Source: a virus. From it: 32,881 nt of DNA. The stretch is taken from IMG/VR virus record IMGVR_UViG_3300038652_000297, positions 8,598 to 41,478 of that record, one strand, 5' to 3'. Within the stretch, counting starts at the first letter, position 1. Every line of letters begins with the position of its first letter. Shown piece by piece: positions 1 to 8,359 of the stretch. A program made the position numbers and the translations under genes. The notes beneath the pieces are model-generated. The model did not search any database. It was not told the DNA's origin and saw only the letters and a list, made by a program, of their open reading frames with translations.

Positions 1-3000
1 TTATTAATAAAACTTTGTATTTCATTTTTAGATAATTCTTTTAAATTTTCATTATTATAAAAACTAAATATTTCTTTATAATCAATTTTGGCTTTTAATT
101 CATTTTTTTCTTTTTCCCAATCATCATAAATTACATTAAATATTTCATTAATAGCATTTTGTATATCATTTTCTAATGGTTTAGGATCTAAACTATCAAT
201 TATTTGAGTAATTCTATTTTTTTGTTTTACATTTAAATTTTCAGTTTCAAATTGTTCTTCAATTTTTTTAGTTAAACTTTCACTATCAAATTCATCTGAT
301 AATAATGATAAATCTCTCCATATTTTAATTATATTATTTTGTGCTTTAGTATATGTTTTAACTTCTTTTTCCATTTTTTCTATATCAGTTAAACCTTCTT
401 TATTACCAAAAAGTTTAATTTCTTTTAAATCTAATTCTAAACTTTCTTTAACACCTTTTATTGAATCTTGTAAATCTTGAAATTTTTCTCTTATATCGTC
501 TAATGGATTTTTTAAATTTTCTAAATTAGCTAAATAATTATCTATACCATCATCATCATATTCTTTATTCAATTCTTTTAAATATTCATTATGTAAATTT
601 ATTGATTTATTAGCTTTATTAATTTGTAAAATTGTATTAGAAAAATTATTTTTAGCTTGAACAAGTTCTTTATTAACTTTAGACCATTCTAAACTATTTT
701 TATCTTTATCTATAGTTGATAATTCTTTTTCTAATTCACCAATTTCTTCAGCATATCCTTCTTTAGCACTTTTTAAATCATCAAGGACTTCATTATTTAA
801 TCTATCTAAATTATCTTCAAGTGTATTTATAAATTCTTCTAAAGCACTACCACCTAAACCATATTCTTGTTGACTTTCTTTTAATATAGCGTCAAGTGTA
901 TCAACAAAATTATTACCTTCTCTAGATAATGCAGGAAATTGACTTTCTAAATCTTTAGTAACTGCTATTAATTGTGCTTGTTCTTCTGCAACCAATCCAC
1001 TTTTATTAGATAATTCTTTATAAGTTTTAACTTTTTCTTTTAATAAATGATTTTCTCTTCTATGTTGTTCTATCATTTCATATATTTTTTTAGTATGTTT
1101 ACTTATGTAAGCATTAGTACCTTCAATTGTTATTTGATAATCCATTAAAGTTTTATTAACTTCATTTAAAAATTTATCATTTTTTTTATATTCTTCTGAT
1201 AAATTGGGGAAAGTAAATCTTAAAGTTTCTATTATATCTTTTCTTTTTTCTTCAGCTTTTTTAATATCAGAATCACCAAAAGGTAAAAAATCTTGTATCA
1301 TATAAAAACCAGATTCAATAACGTTCATTTCATTAAGCATTTTATCAATTTCATTTGGTAATTTAGAAACTTCATCTACTAATCCAGAATAATGACCAAC
1401 TAAATCACCAATATTACTTATTTCTTCTTCGCTTAATTCGTTACCTCTTTCAGTTAAATTATTAAATTTTTCTTTATTATTATTTACTTCATCTAATTTT
1501 AATTGGTATTCACCATATTCAGAAACTAAATCAGCAATTGAATAAGCCATCAAACTTAAACTGCCTATTACAGGATGACTTGCTAATAAAGTGTAACCAA
1601 AATATGTTGCAATACCACCTAATATTACTTTTAAATCTTTTAAAGCACCTGATAATTTATTAGATTGTTCTTCAATTGCTTTTAATCCAAATACTAAATT
1701 CATACTTTCTTCTAATAAATTTTTAGCATAACCAGCAGCAGCTAATAATACACTTTCTCCACCAGCATCACCGATCATAACTGCTAATTTTTCAAAAGTT
1801 GCTCTAGCTTGTGTCCACTGTGCTGATATACTTTGCATATAAGTTTCATTTTCTTCAATTGCAGAATTCATTGAATTCATTGAAGTTGTAGTTGCTTTCA
1901 TTGCAATATCCCAATTTTCTATTAAAGATATTACATCTGAATACCTTCTTCTACCACCCATAGCACGAGCAATATTATCTTTCATTACACCATCTAATGT
2001 ATCCCATGTTAAAGATAAATCCGTTAATACATTAGTTAAATCTCTATAAGTAGTTTCGTTAATTCTTATTGCTATACCTATTTCATTTAATTGTTGTTCT
2101 ACTTTACCTAAAGATTCTACTGTACTATTAGTATCACCACGTATTCTACTAAAAATAGTCTTTAATGCATTACCTATTCTATTACCACTCTTACCAGTAG
2201 CAGCAGTTAAAGCAGTAGTCATACCTATTAAAGAATCTATACTTACTCCAGCATTATTAGCAGCACTACCAGCTTCTTTTATACTTTCAGCTAGATCAGT
2301 AGCAGTTGTAGCAAAATTATTAGCAGTTTCATTTAATCTATCAACTACATTAACAGCTTCTGATGCATCTAAATTAAATTGTAATATTGCACTTGTTAAA
2401 TATTCTACACTACGAGCAGCATCCATTTCTGCTACATTTGAAGCAAGTAAAGCAGCTTTAGTTAATTCTATCACTTGTATCTGTTCTTTACCTTGTCGCC
2501 CCCATTTAACCATACCTTGTATTACATCACCAATATTTTTAGCAAATTCTACTCCTAAATCAGCAGCAGATTCTTTTAATTCTTGAAAATTAGTAATAGA
2601 AGGATTCATTACTTTTTGTAATTCTACCATTTCTCTATTTACTGTTTTAATTACAGTTGTTATTTCTTCTAAAGCACGTTTAGTACCATAAATTACAGTT
2701 GTTGCTCCACCCCAAATTGCAGTACTTTTTATTGCTATCTGGAGTGATTCAGAGTAACTACTTAACCAACTGTCATTAGCTTTTTTTGCATCATTTGTTC
2801 CTTTTTTATTATCTTTTAATTTTTTATTTAAATTATTAATTTCTTTAGATTGTTTATTAATGGTTTTTTTAAGTTTATTATTATTACTTGTTAATTCTTT
2901 TTTTTCTTTATTTACTTTTTCTAAATTATTTTCTAATTCTTTATATTCTTTACTTTCTTTATCAACAATTCTAGTAACTTTTTTTGTTTCTGTATTTAAA

Positions 3001-3128
3001 TTTTTATTAACTTTAGACATAGTTTTACCTAATTTTTCAAATCTATCTCCAAGTTTTTTTAATTGTTGATTAATTTTATTTTCTTTTAATTCTACTTCTA
3101 TGCCTAAATTATAAGTTTCACCTGGCAA
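1..3128 (-). CDS. Tail tape measure protein (C-terminus beyond window)
   Basis: The tape measure sets tail length and fills the tail tube lumen. The frame is open from a TTG at 3126-3128 to the window edge, about 1042 codons. An AGGAGGTG site sits just upstream and no ATG start is available. The N-terminus (about residues 15-110) is Lys/Glu/Asn-rich coiled coil. A TP901-type core follows, with the typical alternation around TALTAATGKSGNRIGNALK and TIFSRIRGD (about residues 300-335). A hydrophobic stretch (VILGGIATYFGYTLLASHPV) comes next, then long coiled coil to the edge. It follows the tail-assembly chaperone and neck genes, as expected. The family call is secure; total length is unknown because the 3' end is missing. 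Confidence 0.93.
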   Translation of the reverse strand, partial: MPGETYNLGIEVELKENKINQQLKKLGDRFEKLGKTMSKVNKNLNTETKKVTRIVDKESKEYKELENNLEKVNKEKKELTSNNNKLKKTINKQSKEINNLNKKLKDNKKGTNDAKKANDSWLSSYSESLQIAIKSTAIWGGATTVIYGTKRALEEITTVIKTVNREMVELQKVMNPSITNFQELKESAADLGVEFAKNIGDVIQGMVKWGRQGKEQIQVIELTKAALLASNVAEMDAARSVEYLTSAILQFNLDASEAVNVVDRLNETANNFATTATDLAESIKEAGSAANNAGVSIDSLIGMTTALTAATGKSGNRIGNALKTIFSRIRGDTNSTVESLGKVEQQLNEIGIAIRINETTYRDLTNVLTDLSLTWDTLDGVMKDNIARAMGGRRRYSDVISLIENWDIAMKATTTSMNSMNSAIEENETYMQSISAQWTQARATFEKLAVMIGDAGGESVLLAAAGYAKNLLEESMNLVFGLKAIEEQSNKLSGALKDLKVILGGIATYFGYTLLASHPVIGSLSLMAYSIADLVSEYGEYQLKLDEVNNNKEKFNNLTERGNELSEEEISNIGDLVGHYSGLVDEVSKLPNEIDKMLNEMNVIESGFYMIQDFLPFGDSDIKKAEEKRKDIIETLRFTFPNLSEEYKKNDKFLNEVNKTLMDYQITIEGTNAYISKHTKKIYEMIEQHRRENHLLKEKVKTYKELSNKSGLVAEEQAQLIAVTKDLESQFPALSREGNNFVDTLDAILKESQQEYGLGGSALEEFINTLEDNLDRLNNEVLDDLKSAKEGYAEEIGELEKELSTIDKDKNSLEWSKVNKELVQAKNNFSNTILQINKANKSINLHNEYLKELNKEYDDDGIDNYLANLENLKNPLDDIREKFQDLQDSIKGVKESLELDLKEIKLFGNKEGLTDIEKMEKEVKTYTKAQNNIIKIWRDLSLLSDEFDSESLTKKIEEQFETENLNVKQKNRITQIIDSLDPKPLENDIQNAINEIFNVIYDDWEKEKNELKAKIDYKEIFSFYNNENLKELSKNEIQSFIN

Positions 3129-3170
3129 ATTAATTCACCTCCTATATAATACCACCCCTTCCTTTTTATT

Positions 3171-3668
3171 TTAAAATTCTTTATAAATTATAAACTTTAA
3201 AATTTGTTGACTTGCATATAAATTATCAGATTTTTTACTTAATATACCATTAGAATAATTAATATCTACATTTTTAAATTCATCTAAATAATTTTTATAA
3301 TTATCAAATTTATATTTTATTTTACTTGATATTTCATTTAATAATATTTTACGTTTTTTATTAGGAAGATAATTTTCATTAATTACAGAAAATATAGAAT
3401 AATTAAAATAATTAGTTTGTACTTTTAATTCTCCATCACCATAAGTTTCTTTATCATTACTAATATTATTTTCAACTATATGTATTATAGGTTTATTAGT
3501 TAAATTATCTTTATCAATTTCTTGATTACATTTTTGTACATCTTTATAATCAAATACAACATATATATCATATATAGGGTCATCTACATTATATTGATTA
3601 CTTAAAAATTCTTCTAAAATAACTTCTACTGAATTTTTAAAATTAATTTTATCTACTTTATTTTCCAT
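3171..3668 (-). CDS. Probable tail terminator / minor tail-completion protein
   Basis: A 165-aa alpha/beta protein directly before the tape measure. It starts at ATG, with AAGG about 12 nt upstream. Length, position (third of three small genes after two neck-like proteins) and a pattern of early helix, central strands (YDIYVVFDY, PIIHIVE) and late helix fit tail terminator proteins, which cap the tail tube and contact the neck. No diagnostic motif is visible, so the role rests on synteny. Confidence 0.5.
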   Translation of the reverse strand: MENKVDKINFKNSVEVILEEFLSNQYNVDDPIYDIYVVFDYKDVQKCNQEIDKDNLTNKPIIHIVENNISNDKETYGDGELKVQTNYFNYSIFSVINENYLPNKKRKILLNEISSKIKYKFDNYKNYLDEFKNVDINYSNGILSKKSDNLYASQQILKFIIYKEF

Positions 3669-3680
3669 CTAATCACAACC

Positions 3681-4208
3681 TTAATTAGACCATTTTTTTA
3701 AAATAGGATTAATAATTTCAATTGGATCAGCTTCGCCATTAATTACATCACTAACTAATTCATTAAAAGTTTCTTCCATATAATGTGAACCTTTTCTATT
3801 ATAATCATGACCTCTTTCATTCCTATAATTAAAATCTTTTTCTACTCTTAAAGAATAAGGTGTAGAAGGATTACCATGAGCATTTGTAGCAGTACCAGTT
3901 GATTTAGATTTATTAATCACTTGTGGTCTAGTTGATAACCATTCATCATCTATATATAAAATTGTTTTATTATCTGTTTTCATAACTTTTACTGAATTAA
4001 ATAAATCATAAGTTCTTTCGTAAAAATCAGGTTCTTCTGTTTGGTAAACTAATTTATTAATTTTACTTTTCAATTTACCTTGTATATTAATATTACTACT
4101 ACCAATTAACATTTTTAAATATCTTTTTTTACCTATTTTTATATTACTCTTTAAATTTTTAATTCTATTAGCCATTTTATTAATTTCATTAATATCAAAT
4201 TTAATCAT
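3681..4208 (-). CDS. Probable HK97 gp10-like neck / tail-completion protein
   Basis: A 175-aa protein. Its ATG overlaps the stop of the upstream gene (ATGA), so the two are probably translationally coupled. The N-terminal 60 residues are basic and helical. The centre has strands ending ILYIDDEWLSTRPQVI, followed by a Gly/Ser/Thr-rich loop (SKSTGTATNAHGNPSTP) and an acidic C-terminal helix. This arrangement and the neighbours resemble gp10-type proteins that join head completion to tail. The assignment is by context and general shape. Confidence 0.45.
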   Translation of the reverse strand: MIKFDINEINKMANRIKNLKSNIKIGKKRYLKMLIGSSNINIQGKLKSKINKLVYQTEEPDFYERTYDLFNSVKVMKTDNKTILYIDDEWLSTRPQVINKSKSTGTATNAHGNPSTPYSLRVEKDFNYRNERGHDYNRKGSHYMEETFNELVSDVINGEADPIEIINPILKKWSN

Positions 4209-4594
4209 CTTTTACCCACCAACATATAATATAATATATTCTCATTTATAGTACTTTGTGGTATTAAACCTTCATTAGTTGTATATTCTATATCATTATA
4301 TTTTATTTTATATTTATCACTATCAGGTAATGTAGTACTAGAATTAATATATAATATTAAATCACCTGTTTTTAAATCTCCATAAGGAAATCTTTTGATA
4401 TTAACTTTGGATATTTTTTCTTTACCACACCAATAATTATCATAACTTGACCAACCACTACCTACATCTGAATGTCCAGGATTCCAACCACTATCATTAA
4501 AATAAGATATAGGTAATTCTATTTGATGTGTTAATTGTTTTATATCATTTTTAATTTGTTTTAATTCTAATGGTGATAACTTAATATCGTTCAT
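4205..4594 (-). CDS. Probable head-closure (stopper) protein
   Basis: A 129-aa protein. I use the ATG at 4594 because GAGGTG lies 6 nt upstream; a GTG three codons earlier overlaps that site. It is the first of three genes between the chaperone and the tape measure. The sequence is aromatic- and Gly-rich in the middle (SGWNPGHSDVGSGWSSYDNYW) and strand-rich afterwards, compatible with a small beta-barrel head-closure protein. It begins just after an intrinsic terminator, so its expression may depend on read-through or a promoter I could not see. Confidence 0.4.
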   Translation of the reverse strand: MNDIKLSPLELKQIKNDIKQLTHQIELPISYFNDSGWNPGHSDVGSGWSSYDNYWCGKEKISKVNIKRFPYGDLKTGDLILYINSSTTLPDSDKYKIKYNDIEYTTNEGLIPQSTINENILYYMLVGKR

Positions 4595-4610
4595 GAAAAT
4601 CACCTCATTT

Positions 4611-4643
4611 AAATAAAAGGGATAGAAATGAATCCTATCCCTT
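4611..4643 (-). terminator. Rho-independent terminator after the tail chaperone
   Basis: A perfect 9-bp inverted repeat (4617-4625 with 4635-4643, arm AAGGGATAG) with a 9-nt loop. On the minus strand it is followed by TTTTATTT. It begins within the stop codon of the frameshifted chaperone product and ends 17 nt before the next ATG. Confidence 0.8.
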
Positions 4644-5372
4644 AATTATTTTTCATTTTTTTATTTTGTCTTATTTCAAATTCTGTATCAAGTTGCCTTT
4701 TAGCTAATAATTCTAATTGTAATTCTCTATCTAATTTATCCCATTCTAACGGATTTATGCTAAATTTTTCCCAAGTATCTAACAGAACATATCTAAAAGA
4801 TATTCCATCTTCTATATATCCTGTTTGATTATTGGGTTTTAAGAGTTTTTTGTTGAATCTTCAAGTTTCTTACTAAAATTATTTATTTTATTACCTACTT
4901 TTATAATTTCTAAACAATCTGCATAAGGTAAAGCATCATCTAATATTTCCACTCCTTCATCTGGATCATCAGAAGGTCTTTCATTTTCTTTCATAAATTC
5001 ATAAGCTAATCTATAATTTCTTTCTTTATCAATAGGTTTACATTCTTTTTCCCATTCTTCAATTAATTTTTTAGCTTCTGGTTTATCATTAAATATTTTA
5101 TATTTTTCATCTTCATTTGGTACTTCAAGTGTAACTTTTTCACCACTTACTTTAACTTCGACCTTAGGTTTACTAGGAATCTTTTTAGAATATTCTTCAT
5201 AAATATCCTGTATCATATCAATATCTCTAAATATAACTGTTATTTCACCTTTGCAACCATTAAAATTAATTGGTACAATTTCTTTAATTTCATCTTTAGC
5301 ACCTTTCAAATTATTCCATAATGATTTCCCTTTTAATACCTTTTGTTCTTCCTTTTTATTTTCCTTTACCAT
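4642..5372 (-). CDS. Tail assembly chaperone, long (GT-like) -1 frameshift fusion
   Basis: If ribosomes slip -1 on A AAA AAC (4851-4845), the first 176 residues join 67 more, giving 243 aa. The added part begins LLKPNNQTGYIEDG, runs through DTWEKFSINPLEWDKLDREL and ends KKMKNN at a TAA (4642-4644). That frame is open only from the slip site to a stop that touches the terminator. It lacks its own start and ribosome binding site, so frameshifting is the economical explanation. The ratio of short to long product is normally important for tail assembly. Homology was not computed; the case rests on heptamer, frame and context. Confidence 0.8.
4839..5372 (-). CDS. Tail assembly chaperone, short (G-like) product
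   Basis: A 177-aa acidic and lysine-rich protein directly downstream of the tail-tube-like gene and ending in a frameshift site. Tail assembly chaperones bind the tape measure and recruit tail-tube subunits. The 0-frame product ends Thr-Lys-Asn-Ser then TAA, two codons after the slippery AAA AAC. A beta-rich region (FNGCKGEITVIFRD, VEVKVSGEKVTLEVP) is followed by a helical C-terminus. The start is ATG with GGAG 10 nt upstream. The short/long pair is the defining feature of this gene family. Confidence 0.8.
   Translation of the reverse strand: MVKENKKEEQKVLKGKSLWNNLKGAKDEIKEIVPINFNGCKGEITVIFRDIDMIQDIYEEYSKKIPSKPKVEVKVSGEKVTLEVPNEDEKYKIFNDKPEAKKLIEEWEKECKPIDKERNYRLAYEFMKENERPSDDPDEGVEILDDALPYADCLEIIKVGNKINNFSKKLEDSTKNS
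4845..4851 (-). promoter_or_regulatory. Programmed -1 ribosomal frameshift heptamer A AAA AAC
   Basis: On the coding strand the 0-frame codons are ACA AAA AAC TCT TAA, so the X XXY YYZ heptamer is in the correct phase. The 0-frame stop follows one codon later. A -1 slip continues into a 67-codon extension. I see no strong pseudoknot just downstream. Confidence 0.82.
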
Positions 5373-5418
5373 AATAAAAATCCTCTCCTTTAATTTAATT
5401 TTATTATTATTTATAATA

Positions 5419-6183
5419 TTATAAATATTCTTTTTCTAGAATATCCATACCATCACCTGAACTATTTTGTATGATTAAACCATTACTTTCATTAAAACTT
5501 TTATCATACCTATCAAATGTTACACCAACTAAATATCTTTCATATTCCTCATATGTATCTTCATTTTTTTCATAATAAGTTATCATAAATTCATCATCAC
5601 TATTAATTTTATCATATAAATCCCAATTAACACTTAATTTACCAAAACTAAAACTATATGTAACACCGTTTTTCTTTTTATAATTAATTTTATTACTATT
5701 AAATTTTTTAATTTTATTAAAAGAATTATCAGTATTTATTCTTAAATTTCTAATATAATTTAATTGATTATTATTTTGATATTTATTATAAATTATATTA
5801 ATATCAACTGTACCTGTAAAATTAAATTCTAATGTATTTTCTATATTAGCAATAAATTTTAATCTTTTATTATTAGTAAAATCTATATCATTAATAATAG
5901 AAACATTATTTAATTTATATATTTGATTTTCAAAATCTAAACTAATAATATCCGTATCAGATAAATTTAGACTATTTATATCTACTATCTTCTGACTATT
6001 ATTACTTATACTATTGAGTGTTACACTACCATTAGCAATAATTTCTATTATAGGGAATACTGTTCTATTAGCTAGATTATTAACAACATATTCACTAGTA
6101 TCAGTTATAGTAGTAGTATCAGTATAAGATTCTAATTTAGAAATTTTTATATTAGTTTCATATGCAGCAAATACTTCTGCCAT
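5419..6183 (-). CDS. Probable major tail tube protein, possibly with a Dit-like domain
   Basis: A 254-aa beta-strand-rich protein whose ATG overlaps the upstream stop (TAATG), 46 nt before the chaperone gene. That is the normal site of the tail tube gene. Residues 55-135 (NGSVTLNSISNN, DIISLDFENQIYKLNN, FNFTGTVDINIIYNKY) resemble the end domain of distal-tail proteins. Residues 175-250 (VTYSFSFGKLSVNWDLYDK, YERYLVGVTFDRYDKSFNES) look like a tail-tube fold. I favour tail tube on synteny; a distal-tail-like role is the alternative. Confidence 0.6.
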   Translation of the reverse strand: MAEVFAAYETNIKISKLESYTDTTTITDTSEYVVNNLANRTVFPIIEIIANGSVTLNSISNNSQKIVDINSLNLSDTDIISLDFENQIYKLNNVSIINDIDFTNNKRLKFIANIENTLEFNFTGTVDINIIYNKYQNNNQLNYIRNLRINTDNSFNKIKKFNSNKINYKKKNGVTYSFSFGKLSVNWDLYDKINSDDEFMITYYEKNEDTYEEYERYLVGVTFDRYDKSFNESNGLIIQNSSGDGMDILEKEYL

Positions 6184-6467
6184 TAGTCATCACCTACCCA
6201 TATTCTAGGGATTTTCTCCCTCCTTAAAGCAGTTTTACCTCCTATTTCACATTGATATTCATATATGAGATAACCAAAACCATCTGGAATAGTATATTCA
6301 TAATGATATTCACCTACATCAACGTTATCTATCCCAGTAGTTATATTTTCTACTACATTTTTGTTTTTGTCATATATATTTATTTGTATATTACTACCAT
6401 TAGTAGGTATACCATCATAATCATAAAATTTAGATTTTAAAATTATGCTATCTCCAATTATCGGCAA
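6183..6467 (-). CDS. Small Ig-like beta-sandwich phage protein
   Basis: About 94 aa from TTG at 6467, preceded by GAGGTG at a 6-nt spacing. An ATG at 6485 gives 100 aa but has no ribosome binding site. Alternating strands (DSIILKSKFYDYDG, SNIQINIYDKNKNVVENI, GEYHYEYTIPDG, YLIYEYQCEIGG) suggest an Ig-like beta sandwich. It overlaps the start of the tail-tube-like gene by one base, so it belongs to the tail operon. I do not recognise a specific family; it could be a minor virion protein. Confidence 0.6.
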   Translation of the reverse strand: MPIIGDSIILKSKFYDYDGIPTNGSNIQINIYDKNKNVVENITTGIDNVDVGEYHYEYTIPDGFGYLIYEYQCEIGGKTALRREKIPRIWVGDD

Positions 6468-6558
6468 ATGTATCACCTCTTCCATAATATTGTTTAACTT
6501 TATTTAATATTTATATATTAAAAACTTTCTTACTATTGTTGCACTTCACCACTAATAA

Positions 6559-6738
6559 TTAAGCCAAAACTTCTTCATCTACTGGAAACACATAGCCTAA
6601 TTCTTCTGCTCTAGTTTTCCAATCTGTTTCATCATAAAATTCTTCTAAGATAGGCTGTGCTGTTACCAGTTGATTACCTTCTGGTATTTCCCCAACGTGA
6701 ATAATAGACTTATCTTCATTATAAGCTATATAATACAT
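6559..6738 (-). CDS. Small hypothetical protein, 59 aa
   Basis: Begins MYYIAYNEDKSIIHVGE and ends at TAA (6559-6561). GGAG lies about 11 nt upstream of the ATG. It is acidic, with two short strands followed by a helix (WKTRAEELGYVF). Size and place in the tail region fit the many small tail-associated phage proteins. No function recognised. Confidence 0.6.
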   Translation of the reverse strand: MYYIAYNEDKSIIHVGEIPEGNQLVTAQPILEEFYDETDWKTRAEELGYVFPVDEEVLA

Positions 6739-6771
6739 TTTAAATATTACTCCATCTAAAATAACCCAACC

Positions 6772-7083
6772 TTAATTAGAAGATGTAGTATTAAGTCTTG
6801 GATTAGAAAATGTAGTATTAGGTCTTGAATAAATTTCATATTGTATATTAATTAATCTTTCTTCATATTGTATATTAATTAATCTTTCTTCATATTCTAA
6901 ATTAATTAATTTTTCTTCATACTTTAAATCTTGATAAATAACAAGAAATACATCATGTTCACCAAATAATTCATCAAAAAATATACTAATATCTCGATAA
7001 TCATCTATTTCAAATGTATCATCTATTTCATGAGTATCATCTTGTCCAGTTGTTTCTTCCCAACCAGAATAGGTATCACTCAT
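6772..7083 (-). CDS. Repeat-containing acidic hypothetical protein
   Basis: 103 aa with a good GGTGG site before the ATG. Three kinds of internal repetition are visible: HEIDDTFEIDD near residue 20, three or four copies of a 9-residue unit YEERLINIQ (about residues 55-85), and NTTFSNPRLNTTSSN at the C-terminus. The 9-residue unit matches a 27-bp DNA repeat. Charged Glu/Arg heptad-like units could form an extended helix. Function unknown; copy number may vary between relatives. Confidence 0.6.
   Translation of the reverse strand: MSDTYSGWEETTGQDDTHEIDDTFEIDDYRDISIFFDELFGEHDVFLVIYQDLKYEEKLINLEYEERLINIQYEERLINIQYEIYSRPNTTFSNPRLNTTSSN
6836..6916 (-). repeat. 27-bp tandem repeat, three copies plus a partial copy
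   Basis: Copies at 6836-6862, 6863-6889 and 6890-6916, with a diverged partial copy from 6917. The first two are identical. The period is a multiple of three, so each copy adds nine residues in frame. Confidence 0.9.
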
Positions 7084-7084
7084 A

Positions 7085-7363
7085 TTAAAACACCACCTTT
7101 ACAAATACACCACCTGTTATAGTAACTACTATATCCATTAATTTTACTGAATAACTATCACTAAGATAATCATGTAATTCTTTCGTCAAACTTACTCCTA
7201 TTACCATAATTATTGGTTTTTCAAAGTTTAATTGTTCTGACATAAAATATACAAAATTTCCTGCTCCAAAATGATATAATTTATCTTTTTCTAATGCTTG
7301 TATACTAAAAGTTAATGTTAAAATTAAAATTAATGTTATAATTAATAATTTAATAAATATCAT
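7085..7363 (-). CDS. Secreted or membrane-anchored DUF2279/YfiM-like protein
   Basis: 92 aa. Residues 3-24 are a strongly hydrophobic signal or anchor segment. Then comes KDKLYHFGAG, a central GVSLTKELHDYL and a C-terminal MDIVVTITGG. The pattern DK-x-x-H-F-x-A-G, K-E-x-x-D-Y, D-x-x-x-x-x-x-G-G is that of the DUF2279 (YfiM-like) family of small envelope proteins, also found in phages. Its role is unknown; envelope or lysis-related is possible. The stop is 1 nt before the next ATG. Only a weak AAAGAAG precedes the start, and an inverted repeat overlaps that region. Confidence 0.65.
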   Translation of the reverse strand: MIFIKLLIITLILILTLTFSIQALEKDKLYHFGAGNFVYFMSEQLNFEKPIIMVIGVSLTKELHDYLSDSYSVKLMDIVVTITGGVFVKVVF

Positions 7364-7368
7364 CTTCT

Positions 7369-7384
7369 TTAAGCAAATGCTTAA
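7369..7384 (-). repeat. Inverted repeat upstream of the DUF2279-like gene
   Basis: Arms TTAAGCA and TGCTTAA are separated by 2 bp, 6-21 nt upstream of the ATG at 7363. It could be an operator or a small hairpin affecting initiation. Seen directly; function inferred. Confidence 0.45.
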
Positions 7385-7440
7385 TTGAAATGATAATCTA
7401 TATTACTCTTATCTACCTCTATATATCTTTTTGTAGTATT

Positions 7441-7463
7441 AATTTGACACTCCTCGGGGCAAG
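7441..7463 (-). repeat. GC-rich 23-bp dispersed repeat, copy 1
   Basis: A GC-rich block (core ctcctcggggcaag on the plus strand) in otherwise AT-rich DNA, 23 nt downstream of the truncated recombinase. It matches 30625-30647 at 22 of 23 positions in the same orientation. Here it can also fold (CCTCG with CGAGG, 7452-7456 and 7468-7472). Possibly the end of a mobile element; see the findings. Confidence 0.75.
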
Positions 7464-7486
7464 TCCACGAGGTTTGCTAGCAGACT

Positions 7487-7990
7487 TTAATTTCTATCAC
7501 CTTTACCATGTCTTACTTTGATTTCTCTATCATGAAAATCAATATCTTTCCAATCAAGATCTGCAAATTCACTTACCCTTAATCCACTACTAAGAAATAA
7601 TTCAAACATAGTAATATCAAATAAATCATTAATATCTAATCTAATTAATTCTACTTTTTCTGGTTTCAAATGACGTCTTACATTATCATTAATATGTGGT
7701 TTTTGTATTCTTTTAGCTGGATTTTCTTTAATATATTTTTCTTCTTTTAACCATTTATAAAAAGTTTTTATTATAGTTATTTTATTTTTAAGAGTTGATT
7801 TTTTAACAGTTTTTTTCTTTTCTCTTAAATAAGAACGAATATCTTTAATTTTAATTTCGTCAAATTTTTTATTCTCAAAAAAATTATAAAATTCATTGAA
7901 AGCATAGCCATAATTAGTAATTGTTAATTGACTATGCCCTCTTAATTCAAATAAAGAGAAATATTCTTCTAATACTTCTGTATTATTCAT
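7487..7990 (-). pseudogene. Tyrosine recombinase, truncated after the first catalytic Arg
   Basis: 167 aa. Residues 1-95 are a SAM-like core-binding domain (TITNYGYAFNEFYNFF, TLKNKITIIKTFYKWLKEE). The catalytic domain begins with SSGLRVSEFADLDW (Arg138, box I) and the beta-hairpin Lys in RHGKGDRN. It then stops at a TAA exactly where families normally continue toward the H-x-x-R and Tyr motifs; those residues are absent from the window. About half of a typical 300-aa enzyme is missing, so it cannot catalyse recombination alone. The break is next to the GC-rich repeat. It lies between the DGR and tail genes, an unusual place for an integrase. Confidence 0.8.
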
Positions 7991-8031
7991 AAATATTCTC
8001 CTATTTTTTGAATTTAATTCTTACTATTGTG

Positions 8032-8121
8032 TTACTCTAAACTTTCAATAATCGACTCTAATTCTTTTATTCTTTTAGCAAATTTCTTTATAATTTCAGC
8101 TTGTCTTTCTGTTAATTCCAT
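8032..8121 (-). CDS. Very small helical protein, 29 aa
   Basis: Begins MELTERQAEIIKKFAKRI and continues with a heptad-like amphipathic helix. It starts 16 nt after the stop of the upstream 73-aa gene, with GGGA before the ATG. Small coiled-coil peptides are common near tail-fibre and lysis genes. Function unknown; the reading is tentative because of its length. Confidence 0.4.
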   Translation of the reverse strand: MELTERQAEIIKKFAKRIKELESIIESLE

Positions 8122-8137
8122 TAATTCCCAGCAGATA

Positions 8138-8359
8138 TTAGAACATTTCTCCTTCCGTTTCTGAGTTATCTTGAACCACTTCCTTAACCTCAACTTCAAC
8201 AAATATATAATCTTCCTTTTCTATAAAATTGCTTTCAAAAATTGCTTCATTAATCTGGTCGAATTCAGGAATATCATCATATATAATAACTTTTGCTCCT
8301 GGTGTATCTTCAGTTGTTTTCTTGAGCTTTCCGTTTTCTATAATTCCGAACTTTTGCAT
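8138..8359 (-). CDS. Small acidic hypothetical protein overlapping the RT gene
   Basis: 73 aa from ATG 8359, preceded by AAGGTGGTGAG; an upstream GTG lies inside that site. The first 50 nt overlap the 3' end of the reverse transcriptase gene in another frame. It is strongly acidic, with a strand-helix pattern (AKVIIYDDIPEFDQINEAI, EDYIFVEVEVKEV). It resembles small proteins that follow tail-fibre genes. It is not basic or helical enough to be the DGR accessory protein Avd. Confidence 0.6.
   Translation of the reverse strand: MQKFGIIENGKLKKTTEDTPGAKVIIYDDIPEFDQINEAIFESNFIEKEDYIFVEVEVKEVVQDNSETEGEMF

Noticed and set aside
2860-3069. Plus-strand open frames (also near 6252, 8171, 9291, 10833, 11161, 14486, 15210, 18547, 25117, 26180)
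   Set aside because: All lie opposite clear minus-strand genes, have no ribosome binding sites and read as mirror images of AT-rich codons.
7441-7463. GC-rich motif as a CRISPR repeat
   Set aside because: Only two copies, 23 kb apart, with no regular spacers and no cas genes.
8138-8359. DGR accessory protein Avd
   Set aside because: Avd is a basic four-helix bundle of about 110-130 aa; this protein is acidic, 73 aa and strand-containing.
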